From Ichthyophis bannanicus (taxonomy: Eukaryota; Chordata; Amphibia; Gymnophiona; Ichthyophiidae), in assembly GCA_033557465.1 (NCBI GenBank), contig CM066035.1, forward strand, positions 918,354,235 through 918,418,234: DNA of 64,000 nt, read 5' to 3'. Below the pieces are notes generated by a model. The model searched no databases. It was given only the letters and a program-made list of their open reading frames with translations, and was not told where the DNA came from. Position 1 is the first letter of the stretch. The number at the start of each line of letters is the position of its first letter. The translations under genes were made by a program, and so were the position numbers. Positions 21,392 through 32,577 of the stretch are shown piece after piece.

Positions 21392-21735
21392 CTCAGCAAT
21401 TTCTGCAGGAGAAAAAAAACAAAACCCACCAAGTGCGGTACCACCAAAACTCTGCTAGTCCCTTTAGCTGAATGCTTGGAATCTTCCACCCCTTTACTTG
21501 AATCCAGGTTTGACCCATGCCTAAATACTCTTTACCTGAGGTTAGACATTGACTCTGGCCTTAAAAAGGGAGTGTCTCACTGGCCACCTCCGTCGTTCTG
21601 GCCGACCCTGCCAGCGATTTTCCACTCTGCAGCTCACAGCACAGCTCAGCAGTTTGGTGTTGAAAAACCTTTGGGGCGTATATCCTGAAGTGTTGTATAT
21701 CCTGATACAGGCGAGATCCAAACAACTACGCCACT
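21392..21735 (-). other. Gypsy 5' leader and primer-binding region
   Basis: The - strand directly after the LTR reads AGTGGCGTAGTTGTTTGGAT, the likely primer-binding site (TGGCG start). I could not match it to a specific tRNA. The rest of the leader shows no recognised signal. Confidence 0.55.
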
Positions 21736-23101
21736 TGTCACGCCCCAGCCCTCTGCCTCAGGCTTAGAGGGGTAGGGTTGCCATTAACTTCTCTTATAAA
21801 GGTTGAATAAACTATTTTTCCCAGTGATGCCTGCTGGGAGTTGTAGTTTTGGCCTTCTAAGATGAAGTGTAGTCATGAAACCGAAAGTAAAGGCAAATGA
21901 CAAAATTTATTCCCCAAACGCAAACAAAGTCCATGTAGACTGTAACAGGATACTTTTCCATTCATTCGCTCAAGGTTATTTACAACTTAGTCTGGATGAG
22001 CTTCACAGTCATTAATTATATGCAGCTGCTTATCAATATAACGGATAAAGAAAACACAGCTTCTTCATTCAACAAAGTAAAAATATCTTCTTTTTACCTT
22101 TGTCTCCATTAAGTATTCAAAAGTACATGCAACAGGTATCTTCCCATTAAAAGAGCAAGTTCCTACCTTCAGTTCAGGCTAGGTTTCAATACTGTTCTTT
22201 TCAGGAGACTTTATCTTTTCAGCTATTCTCTAGCAAAGGGACTCAATGCTAACAGCTTGACATAGAGTACAGTCCATGAGTACTTCTGGAGGCAATAAAT
22301 CCTGCTCAATAGGCTCAACCTGCATTTCCTCTGGCTCCGGTAATGCAGTGCCCTGCTCTGAGCTTTTAAAATATGTCTCGGGGTGCATTCTCTCTGAGGA
22401 TCCCTGTGTCTCTCTTGAGCACAGCTCCACCTGGTACGGATAAATTGTACCTGAAGCTGTGGACACTTCTCCCTGGCTGTGTTCACCAGTCTCCCTCCAG
22501 TTTCTGGGAAACAGTCCCTGGTTCACTTCCCTGAGTTCCTTCCTGGAGCTCTGCCACGGCTCCCTGTTCCAGGCTTGGTTCCTTTGACTCCTGTGCTGAG
22601 TCCTGGGCTCCCACCTCTGAACTATCTGAACCTTCTGATCAGGAACTGGGGTTTGAAGCCTTCTCTGCTCTCTCCTCCCGTGTTCTCCCTCTCCGGGCTC
22701 TCCTCTTCCGGGCTCTCTCCCTCCAGGCTCTCTCCTCCCAGGCTCTCTTCTCCTCAGGCTCTCTCCTTCCGGTCTCTCTCTTTCCGTGCTCTCCCTCTCC
22801 AGGCTCTCTTCCTCCAGGCTCTCTCCCCCAGGCTCTCTCCTCCCAGGTTCTCTAGCCAAGGTTTATATCCCTGCTTCCCGGGCAGTGTCTCTCCCTCTCT
22901 GGACAGGTGCTTGCAATTATCCTTCAAGTCTGCAACTACATCAGCAGAGCTTGGGTGTGGCAGCCTAGGTTCAGTTTCTCTCTGCTTGCTTTCTTTAGGC
23001 AAAAGCTGAAACCTGTGCACTGCAGGGATGTCACTTTTCTTAAAAGCAAAATCATTAGTTTCTCCTATTTCCATAGGCTCACTACAAGCTTCCTTATCAC
23101 A
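21736..23101 (-). repeat. Gypsy 5' LTR
   Basis: 1,366 bp, intact TG...CA ends on the - strand (TGTGATAAGG...GGCGTGACA). It carries the 15 bp minisatellite at about 22665-22855 and the same ORF arrangement as the 3' LTR. AGCT follows at 23102-23105. Confidence 0.9.
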
Positions 23102-23105
23102 AGCT

Positions 23106-23606
23106 TCAACAAGCAGCATGGACATTCTCACAATTACAAACAACCACCTCACTATCTGTCTGACCTACAGAGCCCCTAATAGCCAAGCTGAAGAGCTAGC
23201 CACACTCCTTGAAACAACATGCTCACATTCCTCCTTAAAAAAGAACTTCATTTTCCTTGGGGACATGAACTTCCCCTCTACTTCCACCAACTAAATCTCC
23301 GCATTTCTGAATGCAATGAATGACCTACAATTTTCTCAAACTATAACTGCCCCAACCCACTCAAAATGATTATCCTTGACCTTATCTTTCTTCCTAGCAA
23401 CCTCAATACACCCCACCTATAATAACGCCAGTCCCATGGTCCGACCACAAGCTCATTTCTTTCAACTTACCCCTATCTATGCCCAACCTCCCAACACAGA
23501 ACTCCACCCCCTCAGAACAGAAATTCCATGCTTTTGATGAAGAAAGCTTTCTTCGAAAAACCTTACCACCACTAGAAAGTATATCAATCCTGTCGGACCT
23601 TGAAAC
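23106..23606 (+). pseudogene. L2-1 endonuclease, right piece
   Basis: Continues the frame of 10140-10225: MDILTITNNHLTICLTYRAP, then NFIFLGDMNFPS (endonuclease GDxN), a region ending FLRKTLPPLESISIL. There are stops near 23296 and 23418. It ends at CR1-B sequence, so L2-1 is 3'-truncated here. Confidence 0.8.
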
Positions 23607-23911
23607 TCTAATAAATGAATGGAACTCCACCATGGCTTAAAGATGAGGTCAGAGAGGCAGTTATACCTAAGAGAGAATCTTTCAGAAAATGGAAAAAAGA
23701 GGCAAATGAAAATAGGAAACAATATAAATTCTGGCAAGTTAAATGCAAGGCATCAAGAAGGCAGGCAAAGAGAAAATTTAACAAGAAGCTTGTCATGGAA
23801 GCAAAAGCGCATCATAAAAACCTTTTCAAGTATATTTGTAGCATGACACCTGTGATAGAGTCAGTTGGGCCACTGGATGATGGAGGGATAAAAGGTGCAC
23901 TGAGAGAGCAC
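23607..23911 (+). pseudogene. CR1-B linker region, left piece
   Basis: Open frame PPWLKDEVREAV...NRKQYKFWQVKCKASRRQAKRKFNKKL, then GPLDDGGIKGAL. This is the lysine-rich linker between CR1 endonuclease and RT. The next residues of the same domain resume at 28199 after the L2-2 insertion. The equivalent on - is near 56817-57026. Confidence 0.85.
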
Positions 23912-24357
23912 GGATGAAACAGACACTCTCACCATAACAAACAAGCAACTTACAATATGTCTGACCTATGGATCTCCATCCATCTCAGTCACAGACCTCT
24001 CAAACCTTCTGAAAAATGTGCTCGAGAACACCAAATCAAATAAGGACCTACTTCTACTAGGCGACTTCAACCTATCTTCCGTCCAACCCAAACACATCAC
24101 CTCTGTCCTTGAAGCCATGGTATCCATGGATTTCTTACAAATTATCCAAATGCTCACACATGACAAGGGCAACACACTCAACCTATCTACACAAAACACC
24201 CACACTCAGTCCAAACCCGTCCAGTACCATGGTCAGACCATAGTCTAATAAGCTTCACTCTTCCACTCAGTCAACCCCACAACACACTAACAAACCAAGA
24301 AGTGATTCAAGCAATTCAACAAAGAAGTCTTCCTCGGCACCGCTCTCCTATAACTAC

Positions 24358-25863
24358 TGTAAATGGGGGCGCTGGGCGTGAATGTCCACAGTCTTGGCAA
24401 AGGCAAAATACCATTATGACTTGCAAAGGATTGTGGGGGATGTAGTCCATTCATTCCAGAATCAGCCGTTCACAAAATAATGAGTTGTGTTGCTCGAGTG
24501 TAAGCAAAGAAAAATATATTTTATTCATGGGGTTAATTCTCCCACACAGATTTACTTGGTAACACAAAAGGACACTTGCTTTCAGTATTGTACTTAGGAA
24601 AAACAAATCATGATATAAGCAACTGAACTTCTTAAGCAATCAAACAATAAAGACCTTGATGGGAAACAGAAGAGGTCTTTTTGAGGGCTCCTGCTAATAA
24701 CTTTTAGCAGTGCTCCAAAAGCAAAAACAAAACCCAAAAGTAACAAAAAAAACTGTTCTTTTTCAAGGATAACTTTCTTCTATTTTCACACACAAACAGA
24801 AGTTTCCTTTCAGAGCTCACATGCAATTGTGAATGGCTCAATTACCAATAATTAGCCAGCTGCAAACCCCTTTGCTGGTTCACTTTCTCTACGTGGCTCA
24901 AATCCTACCCTAAAGCTTTCTTGTAGACTTTTCTGGGTAGATAAAAGAACAAGTTATAGTTCCTTTTGGTGGTTTTTGTATTATTGAGAAAGTATTTTAC
25001 CACAGCAGCCTAGACAGAGAGCAATCCATGTATTCATTCTGATCATTTAAAATATCGCCTTCTTCTTCAAATATCATAGAATCAATATCATGGTCTGGCT
25101 CAGAGGAATTCCTTAATGGATCACTCTCAGGATAATATTTGTTTCCCTGCTGTCTTCCCAGTGAAGAGCTAGGGCATAGATCAGAGTTCATACCTGAGCT
25201 TCCTTTGCTGTTAGGTTTCCTCTCCAGATATCCTGGCCAGTAAGTAGTCCAGCTTTTATGTCCAGCCTTCCAATCAAGATCCCTGGACACTGGGTCTCTC
25301 TTCACATACCTTCTTGCACTGGTCTTAGGGCCCCTTCCAAATACAGCCGTCTCCCTCAAAGGTGCCGTCTGGGAATTCCTGGCTCTGTAACCCCACTCCT
25401 CTGGCTTCCTCCAGTCCAATGGAGTATGCTTGCCTCTGGAATGACTCCCAACACACATACTGCTGTGGGCTCCTTCTTTAGGCCTCCAAGATGTCTTTCT
25501 CTTCTCCCTTCCACGTTGCTGTTGCTTCCTGATCTGTCTGATCTGATTCTGTGTAGAATATGTTTTACTTTTAACTTGCTTAGAGGGATACTCCACCCTA
25601 GCACAGCTCAGCTGTGCTGAATCAAGCCCTGCCCTTGGAGATGAGTGATTGGGGATTACCTCATAGCTCTCCTGATTGAACACACGTTTCCCCACTTCAG
25701 CTCTTCTAGAGGCTGTTTGAAACCTGGTGCATTCTGGGACTGGTAGTCTTTTATGAAAACATTCTGTTTTAGTATTTCTACCAGCAAAGACAGGTTGCTT
25801 GTTCGGTGCCAATTCACCTCTATTATAGCTCCCTCCTGAACTATGATAAGCTTCCTTATCACA
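24358..25863 (-). repeat. Solo LTR related to the Gypsy LTR
   Basis: About 1,506 bp, on the - strand TGTGATAAGGAAGCTTATC...CATTTACA, with CTAC on both sides (24354-24357 and 25864-25867). The first 16 bases equal those of the Gypsy LTR at 23101, yet the body is diverged. There is no internal region, so it arose by recombination between two LTRs. It interrupts the L2-2 frame, which resumes after it. Confidence 0.85.
24997..25863 (-). CDS. ORF filling the 5' part of the solo LTR
   Basis: Open for about 288 codons from the first codon of the LTR (CDKEAYHSSGG) to the stop near 24997. The protein is basic and serine/arginine-rich in the middle and acidic near the end, and finishes MDCSLSRLLW. Its start (CDKEA) and end (MDC[S/T]L) match the ORF of the Gypsy LTRs. 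The first 17 codons lack an ATG, as expected if it was translated from upstream pol in a full element. I do not recognise a domain. Confidence 0.45.
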   Translation of the reverse strand, partial: CDKEAYHSSGGSYNRGELAPNKQPVFAGRNTKTECFHKRLPVPECTRFQTASRRAEVGKRVFNQESYEVIPNHSSPRAGLDSAQLSCARVEYPSKQVKSKTYSTQNQIRQIRKQQQRGREKRKTSWRPKEGAHSSMCVGSHSRGKHTPLDWRKPEEWGYRARNSQTAPLRETAVFGRGPKTSARRYVKRDPVSRDLDWKAGHKSWTTYWPGYLERKPNSKGSSGMNSDLCPSSSLGRQQGNKYYPESDPLRNSSEPDHDIDSMIFEEEGDILNDQNEYMDCSLSRLLW

Positions 25864-28800
25864 CTACACACGGACTCCAACAACCTTGATATGCTCATAA
25901 CCAACTGGACCACATCACTAGAAAAGTGGCAACTACAACAACTCCATCACACATTACAAACAAATAACCCAGGACTCCCTGGTACACCCCCAATTTCGGA
26001 AAGCTCAAAACTCAACTGCGAAGACTCGCACACAAATAGCATAAATTCAACCTAACCACTGATCACAATCACTACATGAAACTACTGGATGAATACCGTG
26101 ATGCAACTGACAATGCCAAATGAACATACCATACCAACGTAATCAATAGATCACTACACAGCCCACGAGAACTCTTCAACTTCATAAAACAACTCATGAA
26201 GTCCCCTACCAGCACCACTCCAGACACTACCATCAGCCCTCAGCAACTAGCTAACCACTACAAACAATTCCACCTCCAATCTCCACAACCCCTCACCTAC
26301 CCCCCACTCCATGCCCCCCACCACTGTTACATGGTCATCCTTCGACTCCATTAGCAATGACAATATAGAATCCATCATCACATCTTCAACACAGCTATAT
26401 CCCCCCTAGATCCATGCCCAATAAGTTGGATCAAAACAGCCAAGTCAGAGCTTAGCCCCATCCTCACAAACATCACCCAAACATCACTACACCAAGGAAA
26501 CATGCCCGACAATCTCAAAATCTCCTTCATATGGCCCACCCTAAAGAAGCCCAACCTCAACCCCAAGGATCCAGATCATCATACAGACCGATCGCCAGCT
26601 TTCCCTTCATAGTAAAGATCATAGAAAAAAATCGTCCACCAACAGCTTCAAGATCACATTGATAAACAAGCTCCCCTAGACACCCAGCAACACAGATTCT
26701 GGCCCCCCACCACGGAGTGGAAACACTGCTTGTTTCACTTATGAACACACTCATTAAAGGAACCCAAAAAACACAACAAGGATACCTCCTGATCTTCCTG
26801 ACATCTCAGCTGTGTTCGACACAGTCAACCACACCATACTCCTCCAACAACTACAAGCCACTGGAATCCAAGACACCATACTAAAATGGTCCCAATCCTA
26901 CCTGACCAACAGATAACAAGTAAAAATAGGGAGTGAATGTGGCAATTCCTATCTCCAAATGCAAGGAGTGCCACAAGGCTCCACTCTATCCTCATTCCTT
27001 TTCAACATCTACCTCCAACCACTTTGCACAATCATCAATTCACACAACATTCACTACCACATCTATGCAGAAAACATCATGCTATATGCACCATTCAACA
27101 CAAAACAACCTATGTACACGAAACATCTACACTGCTTCGTCGAAGTTTCACAATGGCTTGCTGCGAACCATCTATCCATCAACTACAAAAAGACAAATCA
27201 TTATTTAATATCAAAGCAACACATTCTCACCCCCAATCTCCATAATCTTAAATGGCACTCAAGTGAAAGTTCATTCAGAAGTGAAATACCTTGGAATTAC
27301 CCTGGACCAACACCTTACCTTAAAATCACAAGTGAAGAACACCAATAGAGCAATCTACCATAAGATCCGAACCCTACAATGGCTGCGCCCAATCTTGGAA
27401 CCCCAGAATTCTGTTCAGTACTTCAGGCAATAATATTCCCACACATTGACTACTGCAACTCCATCTACCAAGGCCTGCCACAGTCCACCCTATTACCTCT
27501 ACGCATAGCCCTTCATATGACAGCACGAATCTTGCAAGGAGCATCAAAACATGACCACATCACACCAATTCTAAAACAGCTACACTGGCTCCCATTAAAA
27601 CAGCTAGATCAAATACAAGATCCTCATGTTAACCTACAAGAGCATCCATCACCATGCCTTCTCCCACCTACAAATCTTACTCCAAAGATTTCAGTCCAAC
27701 AGAGCCAGAAGGCAATCTACCAAGAACACTCTAGTCATCCCTCATACAAAAACAAAGAGCAACCAGCAAGCATGTGCAAGATCTTTTGAATTCTACGCAC
27801 CAACAATCTCGAACTTACTCTCTGACAAAATCATAAATGTCACAGAACACCACACCTTCCAAAAACACCTGAAGACCTATCTGTTCATTGAACACTTTGG
27901 CCCTGCCACATAACCCGCCTAGCCCTTCCACCCAAACACACCTCCTTTCCCCCATCTACACTATTGACGACAAATAAGGTGACTTCTTAGGCGACCACCT
28001 ATGAACACCCCCTCCAATTGTATATATATTAAATTTGCATGTATATAAGTTAATGTCTGTAGAACTAATGTATGCAGCCCAGTTTCACATGTATATAAGT
28101 TAATGTTTCCCTGTAACCAATCTAATCTCTTGTTATATGTACACCGCTTTGACCCGGCCAAAAGCGGTTTGTAAGCACAGCTAAATAAATAAATAAGTAG
28201 AGGAGAAACTGAATGAATTTTTTGCCTCAGTCTTTACTGAAGATGTAGGAAACTTACCCATGCCAGAAATGATATTTAAAGGTGATATATCAGAGGAATT
28301 GAAACAAATCTCGATAAATTGGGACGATGTAATACAGCTTATTGATAAACTAAAGAGCAACAAATTACCTGGACCGGATGGCATACACCCAGAGTGCTGA
28401 AAGAACTGAAATATGAGATTTTAGAACTACTATTAATAATCTGTGATCTATCATTAAAATCACCTGAAGTACCCAAAGATGGAGAGTGGCCAGTGTAACA
28501 CAAATTTTTAAAAAGGGTTCCAGGGGTCATCCAGGAAACAGACCAGTGGGCCTGACATCAGTACCAGGCAAAATAGTAGAAACCATTTTAAAAAACAAAA
28601 TTACTGAATATATAGATAATAGTTATAGTTTAATGGCAGAAAGCCAACATGGATTTAGCCAAGGAAAATCTTGTCTCACCAATCTCTTATATTTTTTTGA
28701 AGGTGTGAATAAACAGGTAGCCAGTTTATATAGCGTATCTCAATTTTCAAAAAGCCTTTGACAAAATCACTCATGAGAGACTCTTGGGGAAATTAAAAAG

Positions 28801-29113
28801 CCATGGGATAGGAGGCAATGTACTATTGTGGATTAGGAACTGGTTGAAAGATAGAAACAGAGTAGGGCTAAATGGCTAATTTTCTCAATGGAGGAAGGTG
28901 AATAGTAGAGTTCCCAAGGGATCTGTGCTGGCCCCTCTGCTTTTTAATATATTTATAAATTACTTGGAAATGGGAATAACGCGTGAGATGATAAAATTTG
29001 CAGATGATACAAAATTATTCAAACACAAGAGGATTGTGAAAAATTGCTAAATTGGGAGACTGGGCGCCCAAATGGCAGACGACATTTAATGTGGACGTGC
29101 AAAGTTATGCACA

Positions 29114-29948
29114 TGCAGGTCAATTCTGTTTCCTGCACGTCCGACTGCATTGGCCGTGCAAAAAACGGACGTGCGGGAAATGGACCTGATTCTGCATTGC
29201 AGGGCCTGATGTACCTGCAACGGCAGAATCGGGGACTTGGATGTCCTGCCAGGCAACCCATTCTGGTGTGGGGGATATCTACCAGCCTTCCTGACCAGCC
29301 ACAGCATGCTCCTGCTGGTATGCTGGTGCAGTTGCATCGCGTCATGGAAAAAATGGACGTGCGGGAAATGGACCTGATTCTGCCGCTGTGGGGCCTGGAT
29401 GTACCCTCGACGGCAGAATCGGGGACTTGGACGTCCTGCCAGGCAGCTCATTCTGGTGTGGAGGATGTCTACCTGCCTGTCTGACCAGCCACAGCACTCC
29501 CCTGCTGGTATGCTGGTGCAGTTGTGTCCCGTCACCATGGCACTGGCACGTCCAGCCGGAGCACCCAAATAGCTTACCGGTCTCATCACCCCGCCATTTG
29601 ACCCTTGGCGGGGCCCCCCTGGTCATAGATCTGGTGGCTGGTGCTGTGCCGTGGCCACATGATGGTGTTGGGGGAGCCTGCAGTTAGCTATCGGCGCAGC
29701 GCCCAGCACTTATTCCATCTTCAGAGACATCCATCTCAGCACCGGGGGACATACAGAAGCCTGACCTGAATGTCCTCTGTATATCCCTGTGCCTGGCCGC
29801 ACCTCTGCTCTGCCCTTGTGCCACCTCCTCCTGCCCCCGTCCAGCACTCCCCGCACAAGGGCTCTGTATGTGCGGGGAGCCAAGAGCACATAATTAGGTC
29901 CAGGAGCTGTACACAGGTTGGATGTCCAACCCCGCTATTTGCAGGTCA
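29114..29948. mobile_element. Unclassified insert with 9 bp direct repeats
   Basis: The 817 bp at 29123-29939 interrupts CR1-B and is flanked by TGCAGGTCA (29114-29122 and 29940-29948). It is GC-rich relative to its surroundings and has no LTR, poly(A) or inverted termini that I can see. A 9 bp duplication is compatible with Mutator-type DNA transposons, but no transposase or TIR supports that. Confidence 0.55.
29163..29533 (+). repeat. 188 bp tandem duplication
   Basis: Two units start at about 29167 and 29355 with ggacgtgcgggaaatggacc. They share almost their entire length, including cggcagaatcggggacttgg and ctggtatgctggtgcagttg. Divergence is roughly 10% by eye. Confidence 0.8.
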
Positions 29949-30791
29949 CAATGATCCTCTTAGGGAAGAACAATCCAAACTATGGTTACATGATGCAAGG
30001 TTCCACATTAGGAACCACCACCCAGGAAAAGGATTTAGGCATCATCATGGATAATATGTTGAAACCCTCTGCCCAGTGTGCAGCAACAGCCAAGAAATCA
30101 AATAGAATGCTAGGAATCAAAGAAAGGAAGGAATAAAACAAAGAATATTATAAAGCCTCCGTATCGCTCCATGGTGCGACTACACCTTGAATATTGTGTG
30201 CAGTTCTGGTCACCATATCTTAAAAAGGATAGAGCAGAATTAGAAAAGGTACAGAGAAGAGTGACAAAATGGTATAAGGGATGGAAGGATATCCCTTTAA
30301 GGAAAGGCTTAAAAGGTTAGGGCTCTTCAACTTAGAAAAGAGACTGCTGAGGAGAGATGTGATAGAGGTCTATAAAGTAATGATTGGAGTAGAACAGGTA
30401 AATGTAATTCAGTTGTTTACTCCTTCAAAAAGTTGAAAGACTAAGGGAAATGCAATGAAGCTATAATGTAGCACATTTAAGACTAATTGGAGAAAATATT
30501 TTTTCACTCAATGCATAATCAAACTCTGAAATTCATTACCAGAGGATGTAGTAAACGCTATTAGTGCAGATGGATTTAAAAGAGGTTTGGATGAGTTCAT
30601 GGAGGAAAAGTCCATAAACTATTATTATGAGGAAATCCACTGCTTACCCATTGGAGAAACAGCATGGAATCTGTATACCTTTTGGGAACCTGACAGGTAC
30701 TTGTGACCTGGATTGGCAAATGTTGGAAACAGGATACTGGGATTAATATGGACCCTTGGTCTGACCCAGCATGGCATATCTTATGTTCTTA

Positions 30792-30999
30792 TGATCCATC
30801 TCACTGCTGATCTTCCTCTTTTGCGTTGAACTTCAACCTTGCCAAGCATGATATCTTTTTCTAATGAACTCTCTCTTTGCATGATGTGTCCAAAATATGA
30901 ATGTCAAAGTCTTGCCATCTGAGCTTCTAAAAAAAAGCTTAGATTTGATCTCCTCTTGTACCGACTGGTTTATTCTTCGGGCAGTCCATGGTAAGCGTA
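30792..30999 (-). pseudogene. RTE/BovB-like LINE, 3' coding end
   Basis: The - strand gives PWTARRINQSVQEEIKS, then a segment readable as FGH and LGKVEVQRKRGRSAVRW, the conserved C-terminus of RTE ORF2. It is continuous with 36408-37178 across the DIRS-A insertion. Confidence 0.8.
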
Positions 31000-31150
31000 G
31001 TTACTCACCTGTAACAGGTGTTCTCCGGGGACAGCAGGAATTAGTCCTCACATATGGGTGACGTTTGGCACCGACAGAGTTCTCACGGAAGCATCCCCCC
31101 AGCTTTTCAAGAAAGCTTTTGGGAGATGCTATCACGCATGTGTGGTCCCC
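31000..31150 (-). repeat. DIRS-A copy 2, 3' terminal repeat
   Basis: Starts gttactcacctgtaacaggt and includes ctcacatatgggtgacgt. It is inverted relative to 36250-36407. The two ends diverge in their outermost 30 bases, as in other DIRS elements. Confidence 0.8.
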
Positions 31151-31234
31151 TTCCCGCTCAAGAGTGCCATCTTGCTCAGTCAGATGACATAGCTAAAAGA
31201 TGGCAATAATAAAATAAAAGATGGTAAAGGAGCA

Positions 31235-31365
31235 ACTTCACAGGGAGGAGGGAGAGTTGTGAGCACTGATTCCTGCTGTCCCCGGAGAATACGTGTTACA
31301 GGTGAGTAACTACGCTTTCTCCGGGAACAAGCAGGAAGTCAGTCCTCACATATGGGACTCCCTAG
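31235..31365 (-). repeat. DIRS-A copy 2, internal complementary region
   Basis: 31253-31310 is the reverse complement of the left terminus (31000-31057). 31311-31355 is the reverse complement of the right terminus (36363-36407). The joint shows the two ends abutting. Confidence 0.8.
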
Positions 31366-32577
31366 CTACAGGCTACCGAAAGCCCATAGCGAAAAACACA
31401 GTTGCCCTCAAGGGGAGCCGTCAGCAGCAGCAATGAAGTCCATAGCTACAGACTACAATAGGACCCCTGTGTCCGATGGAAACCAGCACTCTGGTAGTCT
31501 GAACACAGAAGAGTCGGAGGGTAGGAGTTGCCTAAACCCCAAAAAGATTACAGCCCGGCTGAAGGCACTGTCCTATCGGGACTCCTTTTCCAGCCAGTAA
31601 TGGGCTGTGAAGGTATGGACTGAAGATCAGGTGGTGGCCCGGCAGATGTCTACCATCGAGACAGAGCGCAGGTTTCCCACCGAGGCCGCCATGGTCCTGA
31701 TACGGTGTGCCATTACTTGGCCTTCCAGAGACAGCCCCGCCTGCTCATAGGCAAGGGCAATACAGTCCGCTACCCCGGTAGACAGTGTTCATTTGGTCAC
31801 CGCCTTCCCCAGTCTACAGAGGTCGTATGAGACGAAAAAATGAGCAGCTTTGCAGTGACCTGAATACATTGGATGTAGAAGGACAAGGCCCTCTTACAGT
31901 CCAGGGTGTGAAGGACCGTCTCCGCCCTACTGGTGTGAGGTCTTGGGAAGAAGGTGGGAAGTACCACCTCCTAGTTGAGGTGGAAGGACGATACCACCTT
32001 CAGAAGAAATTTAGGGTGTGTGCGGAGCACCACCCTGTTCTTGTAGAACCTGGTATACAGTGCCTCCACCACTAAGGCCTGAAGCTCACTAACCCTGCGA
32101 GCAGAGGTGAGCGCAACCAGGAACGCCACTTACCATGAGAGGTATCGAGGGTGGCAGGTAGCCAGAGGCTCAAAAGGCAGGCGAGTGAGCTGCCCCAATA
32201 CCACACTGAGGTCCCACTCGTTCGCCAGAGGGCGAACCTGGGGCTCGATAAGAGCAGACCACTTCGGAAGCAGATCACCAGTGGCTGGACCGAGAGGGTT
32301 TGCCATTCAATGAGTGGTGGTGTGCCACCAGGGCACTAAGGTGCATCCTGATGGAGTTTGATTTAAGCCCGGATTGCGAGAGGTGGAGAAGGTATTGAAG
32401 CACCAATCCCACCGGAAAGGAGTACAGGTCGGTCCCGTGCTGTGCACACCAAGTTGAAAACCTGCGCCATTTGAGAGCGTAAGCTTTCCTAGTGGAAGCC
32501 TTACGAGAGGCCAGCAGGATCTCCTCTACCTCACCCGAGAGGTTGAAAGGGGCTAGGGTCACCCTTTCAGCAGCCAT
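31360..32577 (-). pseudogene. DIRS-A tyrosine recombinase
   Basis: The N-terminal SAM-like DNA-binding part is clear (STRKAYALKWRRFSTWC and LVLQYLLHLSQSGLKSNSIRMHLSAL). The catalytic half (31360-32270) is broken by several shifts but retains VVLRTHPKFL and EVVLPTFFPRPH, identical in style to copy 1. It would integrate the circular cDNA. Confidence 0.75.

Larger units (their letters stand above)
10226..23101 (-). mobile_element. Ty3/Gypsy LTR retrotransposon with SCAN-like gag, lacking RT
   Basis: The element reads right to left: 5' LTR 21736-23101, leader, gag-protease 20168-21391, integrase 11593-13240, polypurine tract 11593-11606, 3' LTR 10226-11592. AGCT flanks both sides (10222-10225 and 23102-23105). 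An endogenous retrovirus (13245-20172) split it exactly where the protease frame ends. Joining the two sides takes protease directly into a spacer and integrase. No reverse transcriptase or RNase H is present anywhere in the element, so it is non-autonomous. Gmr1-type Gypsy elements place integrase upstream of RT, which would fit a loss of RT downstream of integrase. Confidence 0.85.
23912..28198 (+). pseudogene. L2-2 LINE, endonuclease to 3' tail
   Basis: Nearly complete toward its 3' end. Endonuclease pieces LTITNKQLTICLTY and LLLLGDFNLSS (23930-24080), then a solo LTR (24358-25863), linker (25870-26340), RT blocks DPCPISWIKTAKSEL and TDRSPAFPS (26390-26620), GVPQGSTLSSFLFNIYLQPL (about 26965), a YAENIM box in place of FADD (about 27068), HWLPLKQL (about 27590), KTYLFIEHFG (about 27880). 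The tail is a hairpin of accgctttgac and aaagcggtttg, then taaataaataaataag. It has many stops and frameshifts. Confidence 0.85.
28199..30791 (+). pseudogene. CR1-B reverse transcriptase and 3' end
   Basis: RT blocks in order: LNEFFASVFTEDVG (28205), LPGPDGIHP (28370), the segment with GLTSVPGKIVETILKNKI (28550), GFSQGKSCLTNLL (28655), KFADDTKLF (28995), then LGDWAPKWQ (29055). After a 817 bp insert it resumes with NNPNY (29970) and runs to the CR1-B 3' tail (ggcatatcttatgttcttatg) at 30791. Stops and frameshifts are frequent. Confidence 0.85.

Noticed and set aside
31352..32339. Frames on + of 60-96 codons in DIRS-A copy 2
   Set aside because: They are antisense to the recombinase region.
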